A stretch of DNA of 8,396 nt from Oscillospiraceae bacterium (GCA_017537045.1 JAFYLN010000186.1:1-8396); one strand, 5' to 3'. Positions 1 through 6,542 are shown, numbered from the stretch's first letter. The notes: generated by a model from the letters alone, not told the origin. A program made the numbers and translations.

Positions 1-2
1 TC

Positions 3-668
3 CGCGAGGAGGGCGAGCGCGCCTGCTACGAGACCGGCGTTCACAACCTGAACCCCGAGCTGGTCAAGATCCTGGGCCGCCAGAAGTACCGTACCTCCTA
101 CGGCCAGAACGTCCTGAACCACTCCATGGAAGTCTCCCACATCGCAGGCCTGCTGGCCAGCGAGCTGGGCGTGGACGTGGCCCTGGCCAAGCGCGCAGGT
201 CTGCTGCATGACCTGGGCAAGGCCGTGGACCATGAGATGGAGGGCAGCCATGTGCAGCTGGGCGCAGATCTGGCCAAGAAGTACAAGGAGAACCCCGTCA
301 TCGTCAACGCCATCGAGGCCCACCACGGCGACGTGGAGCCGAAGACCATCATCGCCGTCCTGGTCCAGGCCGCCGATGCCATCTCCGCCGCCCGTCCCGG
401 CGCTCGCCGCGAGAACGTGGAGAACTACATCCGCCGCCTCCAGAAGCTGGAGGAGCTGACCGGCACCTGGCCCGGTGTTGACAAGGCCTACGCCATCCAG
501 GCCGGCCGCGAGATCCGCATCATGGTCAAGCCCGAGGTGGTCACCGAGGACAACATGATCCTCCTGGCCCGGGACATCGCCAAGAAGATCGAGCAGGAGC
601 TGGAATACCCCGGCCAGATCAAGGTCAACGTCATCCGCGAGACCAAGGCCGTCGAGTACGCCAAGTAA
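3..668 (+). CDS. rny: Ribonuclease Y, C-terminal part (5' end outside window)
   Basis: The frame is open from base 3 to a TAA at 666-668, giving the last 221 residues of a protein that is normally about 520 residues. Family knowledge: RNase Y is a membrane-anchored endoribonuclease that starts mRNA decay in Firmicutes; the N-terminal anchor, coiled coil and KH domain usually precede this part. Seen here: the run [22 protein letters not shown] and the metal-binding HD pair in [12 protein letters not shown] (codons at 207-212), followed by EAHHGD and [15 protein letters not shown], all hallmarks of the RNase Y HD domain. The C-terminus [18 protein letters not shown] is the usual one, so the gene is intact at its end. 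Nearly every third codon base is G or C, unlike the genes to the right, which marks rny as host DNA and places the element boundary just downstream. Confidence 0.96.
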   Translation, partial: REEGERACYETGVHNLNPELVKILGRQKYRTSYGQNVLNHSMEVSHIAGLLASELGVDVALAKRAGLLHDLGKAVDHEMEGSHVQLGADLAKKYKENPVIVNAIEAHHGDVEPKTIIAVLVQAADAISAARPGARRENVENYIRRLQKLEELTGTWPGVDKAYAIQAGREIRIMVKPEVVTEDNMILLARDIAKKIEQELEYPGQIKVNVIRETKAVEYAK

Positions 669-735
669 TTTTCCCAAAACCAAAGCACCGTCCTTTTGCT
701 TCGTGTTCTTAACGGAGAAATGTGTGGGGTGCATT

Positions 736-765
736 ACCGGAAGGTCGTTTGACCTTCCGGTTTTT
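736..765 (+). terminator. Intrinsic terminator of rny
   Basis: A perfect 11-bp stem (ACCGGAAGGTC at 736-746, GACCTTCCGGT at 751-761) has a GTTT loop and runs into TTTTT. It works in the + direction only, because the opposite strand has no T-run after the stem. It lies 68 bp past the rny stop and ends 5 bp before the recombinase stop codon, so the element boundary probably lies at or near its right side. Confidence 0.9.
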
Positions 766-769
766 GCGT

Positions 770-2431
770 TCAGGCTACTTTTCTGTCTGCCGTCACCGCA
801 GTGGCTGCCATCGTGGCAGCCACTGTTTTTTCTTCCCGAGTCTGGAAGGTGAAGTGTACCTTGATCAGGTTACCGCAAGTGCGGGAATACTTTTCTTCCT
901 TTTCGTACACCTCGATGCATCGGATGAACACCCGGAGCAATTCAGGGGTCAGTCTGGGCATCTCAATGTATACCCTGGCATTCTCCATGAATTCCCTGAC
1001 ATACTGTTCCCGGAGATCCATCTCTGCGATCCTTGCCGTGATGGATTCCAGCTCCTGTTTCAGTTCCGCCTGCTCCTGTTCATACCCGCCTGCCATGGTA
1101 TCGTACCGTTCCGGGGAGATTCGACCGCATACTCTGTCCTCGTAGAGGCAGCGGATGATATTGTCCAGATCTTTGATTCTGACTTGGATCTGCGCCCTCT
1201 GCTGTGCCACGGTATTGTAAAACTTCTTAGCTTCCGCTTCTCCGTTCTCCATCGCCATGGCATAGAATTCATCCGGCTTTTCCCTGGCAAATGCGGTCAT
1301 CTTTTTGAGGCTTGTCAGTACCACGCTTTCCAGCACCGATTCCCGAATGTAGTGGGCAGTGCAGTCGGTAGTTCTTGTTTGGAAGCCGCCGCACTGGAAG
1401 TGGTTGTTCTCCGGCTTGATAGTCTTACCCCGGTGGAGGTACAACCGCTTGCCACAATCACCACAGAATACATAGCCAGCGAATTTATCCACCTCGCCCT
1501 GTTTATCGGGACGCTTACGACCCGCGAAGTGCTTCTGTACCAAGTCAAAGGTTTTGCGGTCAACAATGGCTTCGTGGGTATTCTCGAAGATCAGGATGTT
1601 TTCCAGGTCATTCCGCAGCCGCTTCTTCAGCTTGTTGGACTTGGAGTAGGTCTTGAAGTTGACCGTATCGCCCACATACTCCCGGTTCGCCAGAATCTTC
1701 CGCACACTGTTCTGTGCCCAGTGATAGGGCCGATCCAGATTCGGCTGACCTGACCGATTGCCGGTTCTCTGGAACAGGTACATACCGGGGCAGACGATCT
1801 TTTCAGCAGACAGGGTATCGCAGATTTTTACGATTCCGATGCCGTTGGCATACATATCGAAGATTCTTCTTACCACAGGCGCGGTTTCCGGGTCGGGGAT
1901 TAGCTTCTTGGGATTCTCCGGGTCCCGCATATAGCCATAGGGAGTGGCTGTACTGACTCGCTCGCCACGCTCACCCTTGGCTTTGATGACCGCCCGAATC
2001 TTTCGGCTGGTATCTCTGGCATAGAAGTCATTGAAGTAATTCTTGATGCCGGAGAAGTCGCTGATGCCGTTGGCGCTGTCCACACCGTCGTTGATAGCAA
2101 TGAACCGTACATCGAACTGAGGGAAGGTCATCTCCATCAGCATTCCTGTCTGGAGGTAATCCCTGCCCAGCCGGGACTGATCCTTCACAATGATTGTGCC
2201 GACCTTACCTTCCTGGATATCTGCCATCAGTTCCTTGAATGCGGGGCGGTCGAAGTTGGCACCGCTATAACCGTCATCCACATAGAATTTGCAGTTGCGG
2301 AAACCATGGTCATCGGCGTACTTCTGGAGGATCAGCTTCTGATTCCGAATGGAGTTGGATTCACCTTGCAGGAGATCTTCTTGGGAGAGTCTGGCATAGA
2401 GGCCGGTGATTAAATTTTCGGTTGATTTCAT
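770..2431 (-). CDS. Large serine recombinase (TnpX/TndX type)
   Basis: A 553-aa site-specific recombinase that would excise and integrate the element. From the chosen start, the resolvase domain spans about residues 8-155, with catalytic Ser16 in YARLSQED and the arginines of KDQSRLGRDY. A recombinase domain follows at about 163-305. A zinc ribbon holds C323, C326, C347 and C357 (FCGDCGKRLY, FQCGG, TTDCTAHY). A coiled-coil and DUF4368-like C-terminal region completes it. This order is typical of large serine recombinases on Clostridia mobile elements. The frame is open to an ATG at 2503, but I chose ATG 2431 because family proteins begin near MKxTENxITxLYARLS and an AAAGGA lies about 14 nt upstream, while the 2503 start has no good ribosome site. 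The last 20 or so codons overlap a + strand hairpin terminator and encode an alanine-rich tail. It is the last gene of the leftward module. Confidence 0.95.
   Translation of the reverse strand: MKSTENLITGLYARLSQEDLLQGESNSIRNQKLILQKYADDHGFRNCKFYVDDGYSGANFDRPAFKELMADIQEGKVGTIIVKDQSRLGRDYLQTGMLMEMTFPQFDVRFIAINDGVDSANGISDFSGIKNYFNDFYARDTSRKIRAVIKAKGERGERVSTATPYGYMRDPENPKKLIPDPETAPVVRRIFDMYANGIGIVKICDTLSAEKIVCPGMYLFQRTGNRSGQPNLDRPYHWAQNSVRKILANREYVGDTVNFKTYSKSNKLKKRLRNDLENILIFENTHEAIVDRKTFDLVQKHFAGRKRPDKQGEVDKFAGYVFCGDCGKRLYLHRGKTIKPENNHFQCGGFQTRTTDCTAHYIRESVLESVVLTSLKKMTAFAREKPDEFYAMAMENGEAEAKKFYNTVAQQRAQIQVRIKDLDNIIRCLYEDRVCGRISPERYDTMAGGYEQEQAELKQELESITARIAEMDLREQYVREFMENARVYIEMPRLTPELLRVFIRCIEVYEKEEKYSRTCGNLIKVHFTFQTREEKTVAATMAATAVTADRKVA
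799..831 (+). terminator. Second + strand terminator inside the recombinase 3' end
   Basis: CAGTGGCTGCCA (799-810) and TGGCAGCCACTG (814-825) form a perfect 12-bp stem with a 3-nt loop, followed by six T (826-831). The T-run is on the + strand only, so it would stop transcripts coming from rny before they run antisense through the recombinase. It lies within recombinase coding sequence and encodes its AATMAATAV tail. Confidence 0.8.
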
Positions 2432-2453
2432 AATGTTCAATAATTCCTTTCCG

Positions 2454-2519
2454 AACCGGGTACGGTTCTGTAAATCAAACCGAGTAGGATGTACACCCAA
2501 CATATCACTACCCGGTTTG
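2454..2519. repeat. Three-copy AACCGRGTA motif with a 12-bp inverted repeat upstream of the recombinase
   Basis: CAAACCGAGTAG (2476-2487) and CTACCCGGTTTG (2508-2519) form an inverted repeat with 11 of 12 matches and a 20-nt spacer. A further AACCGGGTA starts at 2454 and is itself part of the short dyad AACCGGGTACGGTT (2454-2467). The cluster fills the gap between the tnpW-like stop and the recombinase start, so it may be a recombinase or repressor binding site. The function is inferred. Confidence 0.5.
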
Positions 2520-2540
2520 AAAGTCTAGCGGCAAAACCTA

Positions 2541-2744
2541 CTAAGATTTCTTGCCGTTAATGAGATATTTCAGCTTGTCCTGTACCGTTTCCGGGCAGTA
2601 GCTGCCATCCGCTTTCGGAACAACGGAAACGACCTTATAGGTCATGCCGTCTACCACTACTTCATCTTCGATGTAGCGGTGTCGGCGGCGGTATGCGGTT
2701 GAATGGATATCTCTCTGGATATCGTCGAAAATGTTATGCTTCAA
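2541..2744 (-). CDS. Small TnpW-like transposon protein
   Basis: A 67-aa protein with a basic, charged N-terminal half (AYRRRHRYIEDEV) and a C-terminal half MTYKVVSVVPKADGSYCPETVQDKLKYLING. The latter resembles the TYKV...ET..DKILRLI pattern of TnpW, a small protein of unknown role in Tn4451-like elements; the family call is from memory and moderate. The start chosen is TTG at 2744, because GGGAGAAAGGG lies 6 nt upstream of it. The frame stays open further upstream, but there it overlaps the relaxase 3' end and has no ribosome site. It lies 40 bp after the relaxase stop and about 110 bp before the recombinase start, probably in one transcript. The short size and recurring neighbours suggest an accessory for transposition or its control, which is inference. 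Confidence 0.7.
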   Translation of the reverse strand: MKHNIFDDIQRDIHSTAYRRRHRYIEDEVVVDGMTYKVVSVVPKADGSYCPETVQDKLKYLINGKKS

Positions 2745-2784
2745 AATTATCCCTTTCTCCCAAGTTTGGGGTTGGGACAGCAGG

Positions 2785-4257
2785 CTACATTGCCTGCTGC
2801 CAAGTGTGTTCTTCTTCCTCGGCTTCCAGTTCAGCCAGGAATTCATTGAAGTCCTGCTCGTCCTGGATGACCTGTTCTTCCGTGGGCTCTCCTTCAGTCA
2901 GACCCATGACTGCGCCGATGGCGAGACCAAGGATCGTGCCGACATCGGAGCCAGCCTGTTCCGCTTCGATACGCTTCCGGCGCTCGTCGGGATCTTCGCT
3001 GTCATCCTTGATCAGCCTGCCAGCAGATGCCAGACCACGCAGACCAGCACCGATGCCACCATAGAGACTGCCACCGAGATGCGGGTCAACTTTCTGACCT
3101 TCTGCTCCAACCGCTCCGTAGTAGCTTCCATATCCTTGAGACCGGCGGAGAGCATCCCGGACAGTTCGGAAAAAATTTTCTCTCTCACGCTCCCATCCTG
3201 TTGCAGGATGCGCCGCATGGAGGCCTGCATCTCCCGGCTTTCCGTTTGCAGTACCGTCCGCTGATCCGTCAGCAGATCCTGCCAATCCTGCCGGGTTGCC
3301 AGTGTATCGATCTGCTTGTACAGGGTCGGCTGAAACTGCGCGGCGTGCCGGAGCAGATTCATTTCTTCCTCCCGCCATTCCTCCGGGATAGCGTAGACCA
3401 CCATCTCGTAAGGAATCCTCTGCCGGGTTTCCACGGCCTGTCCGTTGGCTTGGATCAAGGCTTCCATTGCGGTAGCGCTCAAACTGTTCTTTTCGTAATC
3501 TAAACTCATTTTCAATATTTTCCTTTCTGAATTTTTCCTGGTGCAGACGGCTTCCTCTGCACATCATTCCATTGGGACAGGTGAAGGTAATATCCCTTCT
3601 CCCATCCTCCCATCTTACTTTGTAGCCTTTTCGCTTCATCAGAATGATGAAGTCCTCACGGCTGCTGCTTTTCTTCATGGCATCAGTGACATCGTACATC
3701 AGCCGGAATTTCCAGCTTTGTCCTTTCTGCGCCGCCCGCCATTCTCTGGCAGACATCTTCTTGCCGCCGCCCTCATACTTGGGCAGAACAGAGAAACCAT
3801 GCGCCATGCAGATATCGTCACTGACCATCCGCAGGAACTTCAAGGTATTTGGGTCTTGATGAAGCTTCAGTCCTGTCTCGAAGTTTACGGAGTTGATGAC
3901 GAAGTGACTGTGGACATGGTTGGTATCGCAGTGGGTGGTGACGAGAACTTCCGCACCGGGCCACGCACGGGCGGCGAACTCCAAAGCAAGTTCATGTGCC
4001 TGCCTGTGCGTGATATTTTCCGTGGGAGAGAAGGACTGGATATACTGGTAGAAGTTGATGCCGCCCATTTTGCCGTGGGCTGCCTTGGTCGCTTCAAACT
4101 CCAGAATGGAATTCATTCCATCGCAGTTGACACCACTGATCAGCCGCTGGCCGGATCTCTCGTCCCAGGTCTTGTCCTCTCTCATGCAGTACCACATGAC
4201 ATTCCGCATGGCACTGAGATGCTGCTTCTCCTCCGGGATAAAAGTTATGGTAGCTAT
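2785..4257 (-). CDS. Relaxase / mobilization nuclease with apparent AUA start
   Basis: Nicks one strand at oriT and pilots it into a recipient. The metal-binding triad is plain in HCDTNHVHSHFVINSVN (histidines at residues 114 or 109, 116 and 118 from the start used here), and the likely nucleophile is Tyr23 in MWYCMREDKT. The family is the Firmicutes PF03432-type relaxases. The frame runs upstream of the first ATG (4209) through IATITFIPEEKQHLSA, which matches the beta-strand and ATITFIPE opening I associate with relatives. The frame closes at TGA 4264-4266. The only codon placed for initiation is ATA at 4255-4257, 6 nt after a strong GGAGGTGA. Starting at ATG 4209 would leave the tyrosine at residue 7 and lose the first strand. 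The C-terminal third (about residues 240-490) is Gly/Ala/Arg/Ser-rich, contains GTILGLAIGAVMGLT, ends in an acidic tail and overlaps another gene in a second frame. Length is about 490 aa. Confidence 0.9.
   Translation of the reverse strand: MATITFIPEEKQHLSAMRNVMWYCMREDKTWDERSGQRLISGVNCDGMNSILEFEATKAAHGKMGGINFYQYIQSFSPTENITHRQAHELALEFAARAWPGAEVLVTTHCDTNHVHSHFVINSVNFETGLKLHQDPNTLKFLRMVSDDICMAHGFSVLPKYEGGGKKMSAREWRAAQKGQSWKFRLMYDVTDAMKKSSSREDFIILMKRKGYKVRWEDGRRDITFTCPNGMMCRGSRLHQEKFRKENIENEFRLRKEQFERYRNGSLDPSQRTGRGNPAEDSLRDGGLRYPGGMAGGRNESAPARRAVSADPVQADRYTGNPAGLAGSADGSADGTANGKPGDAGLHAAHPATGWERERENFFRTVRDALRRSQGYGSYYGAVGAEGQKVDPHLGGSLYGGIGAGLRGLASAGRLIKDDSEDPDERRKRIEAEQAGSDVGTILGLAIGAVMGLTEGEPTEEQVIQDEQDFNEFLAELEAEEEEHTWQQAM
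3012..3515 (-). CDS. MobB-like membrane protein nested inside the relaxase gene
   Basis: A 167-aa frame lying wholly within the relaxase gene in a different reading frame. It starts at TTG 3515 with AGAAAGGA 5 nt upstream; ATG 3509 is the alternative. It reads as a true protein: a charged helical body (PYEMVVYAIPEEWREEEMNL), a coiled-coil-like stretch from about residue 70 to 145 (RTVLQTESREMQASMRRILQ, TTERLEQKVRKLTR), and one C-terminal membrane segment (ISVAVSMVASVLVCVVWHLL, about 145-165). The relaxase frame here is low-complexity, as expected where a second frame carries the constraint. Known parallel: RSF1010 mobB overlaps mobA and encodes a membrane-associated protein that helps the relaxosome reach the coupling protein. 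The same role is proposed here by architecture only; I recognise no sequence family. Alternatively it could be a generic tail-anchored accessory protein. Confidence 0.72.
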   Translation of the reverse strand: MKMSLDYEKNSLSATAMEALIQANGQAVETRQRIPYEMVVYAIPEEWREEEMNLLRHAAQFQPTLYKQIDTLATRQDWQDLLTDQRTVLQTESREMQASMRRILQQDGSVREKIFSELSGMLSAGLKDMEATTERLEQKVRKLTRISVAVSMVASVLVCVVWHLLAG

Positions 4258-4580
4258 GCGGCATCACCTCCCCGGCTGATGCGGTAGAGCTCACCGTAGA
4301 TCTTCCTCTGCATCTCGATGACCTCCTGGAAGTTGTAGGACTGGAATACCCCGGCATTGATCTTCGTGGAGATCTGATTCAGGTTATTGCCAATCCGTTT
4401 CAATTCGATCAGCAGCGGACGGGTATCCTCCGCGACATGGATTTCGGTCAGCACAGAAGATGCTACGATATAGTCGGTCAGGCTCATACGAGCCTTGTCC
4501 GCTTTTCGTGCGATGGCATCCTTTTCGCCAGCGGTGACACGGATGGTGAGGGTTACATTCCTCTTGCGATTTTCGCTCAT
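4254..4580 (-). CDS. MobC-like relaxosome accessory protein (ribbon-helix-helix)
   Basis: A 108-aa protein that should bind oriT and help the relaxase melt and nick it. The N-terminal half, RKRNVTLTIRVTAGEKDAIA then RKADKARMSLTDYIVASSVL, is a beta strand followed by two helices, the ribbon-helix-helix form of MobC/NikA-type proteins. The C-terminal half has ELKRIGNNLNQISTKINAG, the IGNNLNQI motif characteristic of bacterial MobC (PF05713). The start ATG 4580 is set by a perfect GGAGG with 5-nt spacing; the open frame upstream to 4739 covers hairpins and is not coding. The stop TAG (4254-4256) overlaps the presumed ATA start of the relaxase (4255-4257), so the two genes are translationally coupled. 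A single A-to-G change would restore ATG and turn this stop into TGG, adding three codons. Confidence 0.93.
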   Translation of the reverse strand: MSENRKRNVTLTIRVTAGEKDAIARKADKARMSLTDYIVASSVLTEIHVAEDTRPLLIELKRIGNNLNQISTKINAGVFQSYNFQEVIEMQRKIYGELYRISRGGDAA

Positions 4581-4599
4581 AATTACCTCCATTTTTATA

Positions 4600-4720
4600 G
4601 TAATAAGTGGGTCTGGGCTTCCGCCCGGTTCACCCTTTAGGGTTGGGGTGCGGCAGGCGGACAGCCAGACGCTCTGCTTGCCCCAGACTAAAGTCTGGGA
4701 AATCCCCCCGCAGGGGTCGA
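4600..4720. other. Candidate origin of transfer (oriT)
   Basis: Directly upstream of mobC lie several inverted repeats: CCCAGACT/AGTCTGGG (4682-4689 and 4692-4699, 2-nt loop), CCCC-GCA-GGGG (4706-4716), and ACCCTTTAGGGT (4632-4643). Relaxosome genes in such elements usually have oriT just 5' of mobC, and oriT typically pairs hairpins with a nic site. No nic sequence can be assigned by eye. Confidence 0.5.
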
Positions 4721-4822
4721 TTCCTTCTTTGGAAAACATCGCAGTTTTCCGGCTGAAAAGTGCCTGCTTATAATGCGTTATTTTTTCGGCTTCAGGCCGT
4801 GTTTTTTAGGGCGGTTTACCCC

Positions 4823-4844
4823 CTGTTTTTCGGCTGTTTTTCGC
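4823..4844. repeat. Two tandem 11-bp iteron-like repeats
   Basis: CTGTTTTTCGG is followed at once by CTGTTTTTCGC, ten of eleven bases identical and with a period close to one DNA helical turn. A weaker CTGTGTCGG follows at 4846. This could be a replication-protein site next to the RepA-like ATPase, but two copies are thin evidence. Confidence 0.35.
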
Positions 4845-4968
4845 CCTGTGTCGGCTTTTCAGCGGCGGGGTGGGATGGCTTACCCTACCCCAGAGGAGAA
4901 AACGGCACACAGGGGCGACAGCGGCTTTTGCTTCGCTGAACCTCGCAAACTACGAACACTACGGAAAT

Positions 4969-6000
4969 TTATGGCCCGGATTTTTGCGAGGGGTGCGAGG
5001 TTTCCGAGGGCGGCATATACCATACATCCAGCACCTTGCCAGGAGTGGAATCCGTCTGATCGAAGTACACACCCAGATCTTCCAGAGTGTATTTCCAGCG
5101 GTTCATTCGCTGCTTCGTGCCACGGCAGTTCAGTTCCTTGCCAGCGACAGCGGAAACTTTTTCAACGAATTCCGTGTTGCCGCCGGAGTACCTGCCGATG
5201 GTTTTCATCAGTTCCACCACCGCAGCCATGTCCCTGGGCAGCGAAACAGTCCGGTCCTTTGCGCTGTCAGACATCAGTTCCCAGACGAATTTCTCTTTTG
5301 AAAACCGCAGTTCCAGCTCCCGGTACTCGATGTCCCGGCCAGTACAAAAGAGAGTTGCGCCATCTTCCCGGCGGCGGGATCTGTCCAGAACAAAGACAGT
5401 ATCTACAGCACCGGTGATGCCGGTAGTCCCGGACAGCTTGTTAAAAGGATCCGGGTCGTCCTGCTTTCTCAGGTGATGTACCAACAGAATCGCAACCCGT
5501 TGGGAGTCAGCGATCCGCTTCAGCTTCTGGATTTCTTCGTAGTCACCGCCGTAGGAGGGTTCTCCAGTGTTGCCCCGGATCATCTGAAAGGTGTCGATAA
5601 CAATCAGCACCGTGTCCGGGTGTTCCCGAATGAACCGCAGAATCTGTGCTTCAAGATCATCTGCCAGAGTGCCTGAGACCGTTGCGAAGTAGGCATTGGG
5701 CGGGACGGATTCCGTAACACAGTCCAGCCGATTTTGGAGTCGGCGGAGGGTATCTTCCAGGCAGAGATAGAGGGTTGTCCCTTGCCTGGTTTCCATATCC
5801 CACAGCGGTTCGCCCTTGGCTACACGGGTACACAGGTCGAGCATCAGCCAGGACTTTCCGATCTTACTGGCACCGCCGAGGATACCGATTCCCATAGGAA
5901 GCAGACCACGGATCACATAATCCTGGGGCGGCAAGGTCAGCTCCATGAGAGCCTGACCGCTGACTACACTCAAAACATTTTCATTACTTTCCATTTGCAT
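4969..6000 (-). CDS. RepA-like AAA/RecA-fold ATPase (helicase-type)
   Basis: A 343-aa P-loop ATPase. Walker A is GGASKIGKSW (about residues 42-51), preceded by PQDYVIRGLLPMGIGILGG. Walker B is VLIVIDTFQM (Asp136), and a sensor-like AILLVHHLRK follows at about 170-179. This is the AAA_25/RepA layout found in hexameric helicases such as RSF1010 RepA and in many mobile-element replication ATPases. The C-terminal part (about 270-343) looks like a winged-helix DNA-binding tail. A role in unwinding the excised circle or in its replication is inferred. Starts at GTG 6003, ATG 6000 and ATG 5994 are all possible; AGAAAGGA is 4 nt before ATG 6000 and 10 nt before ATG 5994. It is the first large gene after the long leader starting near 6746, and a possible small frame overlaps its start. 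Confidence 0.88.
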   Translation of the reverse strand: MQMESNENVLSVVSGQALMELTLPPQDYVIRGLLPMGIGILGGASKIGKSWLMLDLCTRVAKGEPLWDMETRQGTTLYLCLEDTLRRLQNRLDCVTESVPPNAYFATVSGTLADDLEAQILRFIREHPDTVLIVIDTFQMIRGNTGEPSYGGDYEEIQKLKRIADSQRVAILLVHHLRKQDDPDPFNKLSGTTGITGAVDTVFVLDRSRRREDGATLFCTGRDIEYRELELRFSKEKFVWELMSDSAKDRTVSLPRDMAAVVELMKTIGRYSGGNTEFVEKVSAVAGKELNCRGTKQRMNRWKYTLEDLGVYFDQTDSTPGKVLDVWYMPPSETSHPSQKSGP

Positions 6001-6142
6001 CACATCCTTTCTTGGTTTTGGAAAGTGCGAGTAGTATCCTTTTTACAAAAAGTTGGACTAGTATCCATATTGTGGTTTCTGCATCCAACCCTTCCTGCCG
6101 GAGGCCGACGGCGTATCGCATCCATTGGTACGCTCCTATCAT
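5984..6142 (-). CDS. Possible small hydrophobic protein overlapping the ATPase start
   Basis: A 52-codon frame beginning MIGAYQWMRYAVGLRQEG, with a hydrophobic helix TTIWILVQLFVKRILLAL and a basic tail. AGGGGAAG lies 6 nt upstream of ATG 6142, and the frame ends 17 nt inside the ATPase gene, which would suit translational coupling. A second frame over the same DNA (6000 to an ATG at about 6119, basic and Pro/Arg-rich, AGGAG 7 nt upstream) competes with it. I recognise neither. At most one is likely to be real. Confidence 0.3.
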   Translation of the reverse strand: MIGAYQWMRYAVGLRQEGLDAETTIWILVQLFVKRILLALSKTKKGCDANGK

Positions 6143-6252
6143 CGCGTACTTCCCCTGGCACATATGCGGTTGGATGGTGTTCAATTTTCAAGGTGCACGA
6201 GAGGAAGCTCTCAATAGGTAGCCGTTGGGAAAGCAGTTATTAGAAGCCATTT

Positions 6253-6396
6253 CTGAAAATTCATTGTTTTCAGAGGAACGTACAATTCCAAGCTGCTTCC
6301 TATATGAAATTTGACCGCTGAGAAAAAGTCCCCCTACTTGGTAGGCAGTGAGAATCGCATTTTGGAACACTTTTTCTGAAAATAATTTATTTTCAG
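6253..6396. repeat. Two 45-bp direct repeats centred on CTGAAAA...TTTTCAG dyads
   Basis: The dyads sit at 6253-6273 (7-bp arms) and 6376-6396 (perfect 8-bp arms CTGAAAAT/ATTTTCAG, 5-nt spacer), exactly 123 bp apart. Homology extends to about 6250-6295 and 6373-6418, including TCAGAGGA and ACAATT. The dyads would suit a dimeric regulator or could form hairpins in the leftward leader. The 123-bp period is a multiple of three, and a 72-codon - strand frame (6188-6406) crosses both copies, but it lacks a ribosome site. Confidence 0.65.
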
Positions 6397-6542
6397 AGGA
6401 TTGCACAATTTGAAAGCCGATCCGCTATGTACTTTGCTGAATGAACCCAGGTATTCCTCTCACCCCTCTATCGCACAAAATGGGGGTCAAAACGGAAATG
6501 TTTTTTGAAAAAAATTTCAAAAAGTGGGAGCAGGATTTTTAT

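Larger units (their letters stand above)
4581..4968. other. Non-coding stretch between the ATPase and mobC
   Basis: No convincing gene on either strand; open frames here lack ribosome sites and are antisense or run-on frames. Besides the oriT candidate it holds a T/G-rich segment (4781-4860) with two tandem 11-bp units CTGTTTTTCGG/CTGTTTTTCGC (4823-4844) and a degenerate third. There is also an interrupted dyad GGGGTGGG (4867-4874) / CCCTACCCC (4883-4891), and ACTACGAAC/ACTACGGAA tandem repeats just before the ATPase stop. No promoter of good consensus was found for mobC. Confidence 0.6.

Noticed and set aside
722..1753. Long + strand open frame of 343 codons opposite the recombinase
   Set aside because: It is antisense to a well-supported serine recombinase, crosses two hairpin terminators, has no ribosome site, and its composition looks like a mirror of the other strand.
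4581..4739. N-terminal extension of mobC to 4739
   Set aside because: ATG 4580 has an ideal GGAGG, protein homology begins there, and the upstream part would encode the hairpins of the oriT candidate.
4787..4808. Possible + strand terminator CGGC-TTCAG-GCCG followed by T-run
   Set aside because: The stem is only 4 bp and there is no + strand gene upstream to terminate.
4773..5417. 214-codon + strand open frame
   Set aside because: More than half is antisense to the ATPase and the rest crosses the repeat-rich non-coding region. It has no ribosome site or recognisable motif.
6253..6396. CRISPR array
   Set aside because: There are only two repeat copies with diverged sequence, 123 bp apart, and no Cas genes; the spacing and copy number do not fit.
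6188..6406. 72-codon - strand frame across the dyad repeats
   Set aside because: It begins at GTG without a ribosome site and most of its pattern is explained by the two DNA repeats. Kept only as a possibility in the findings.
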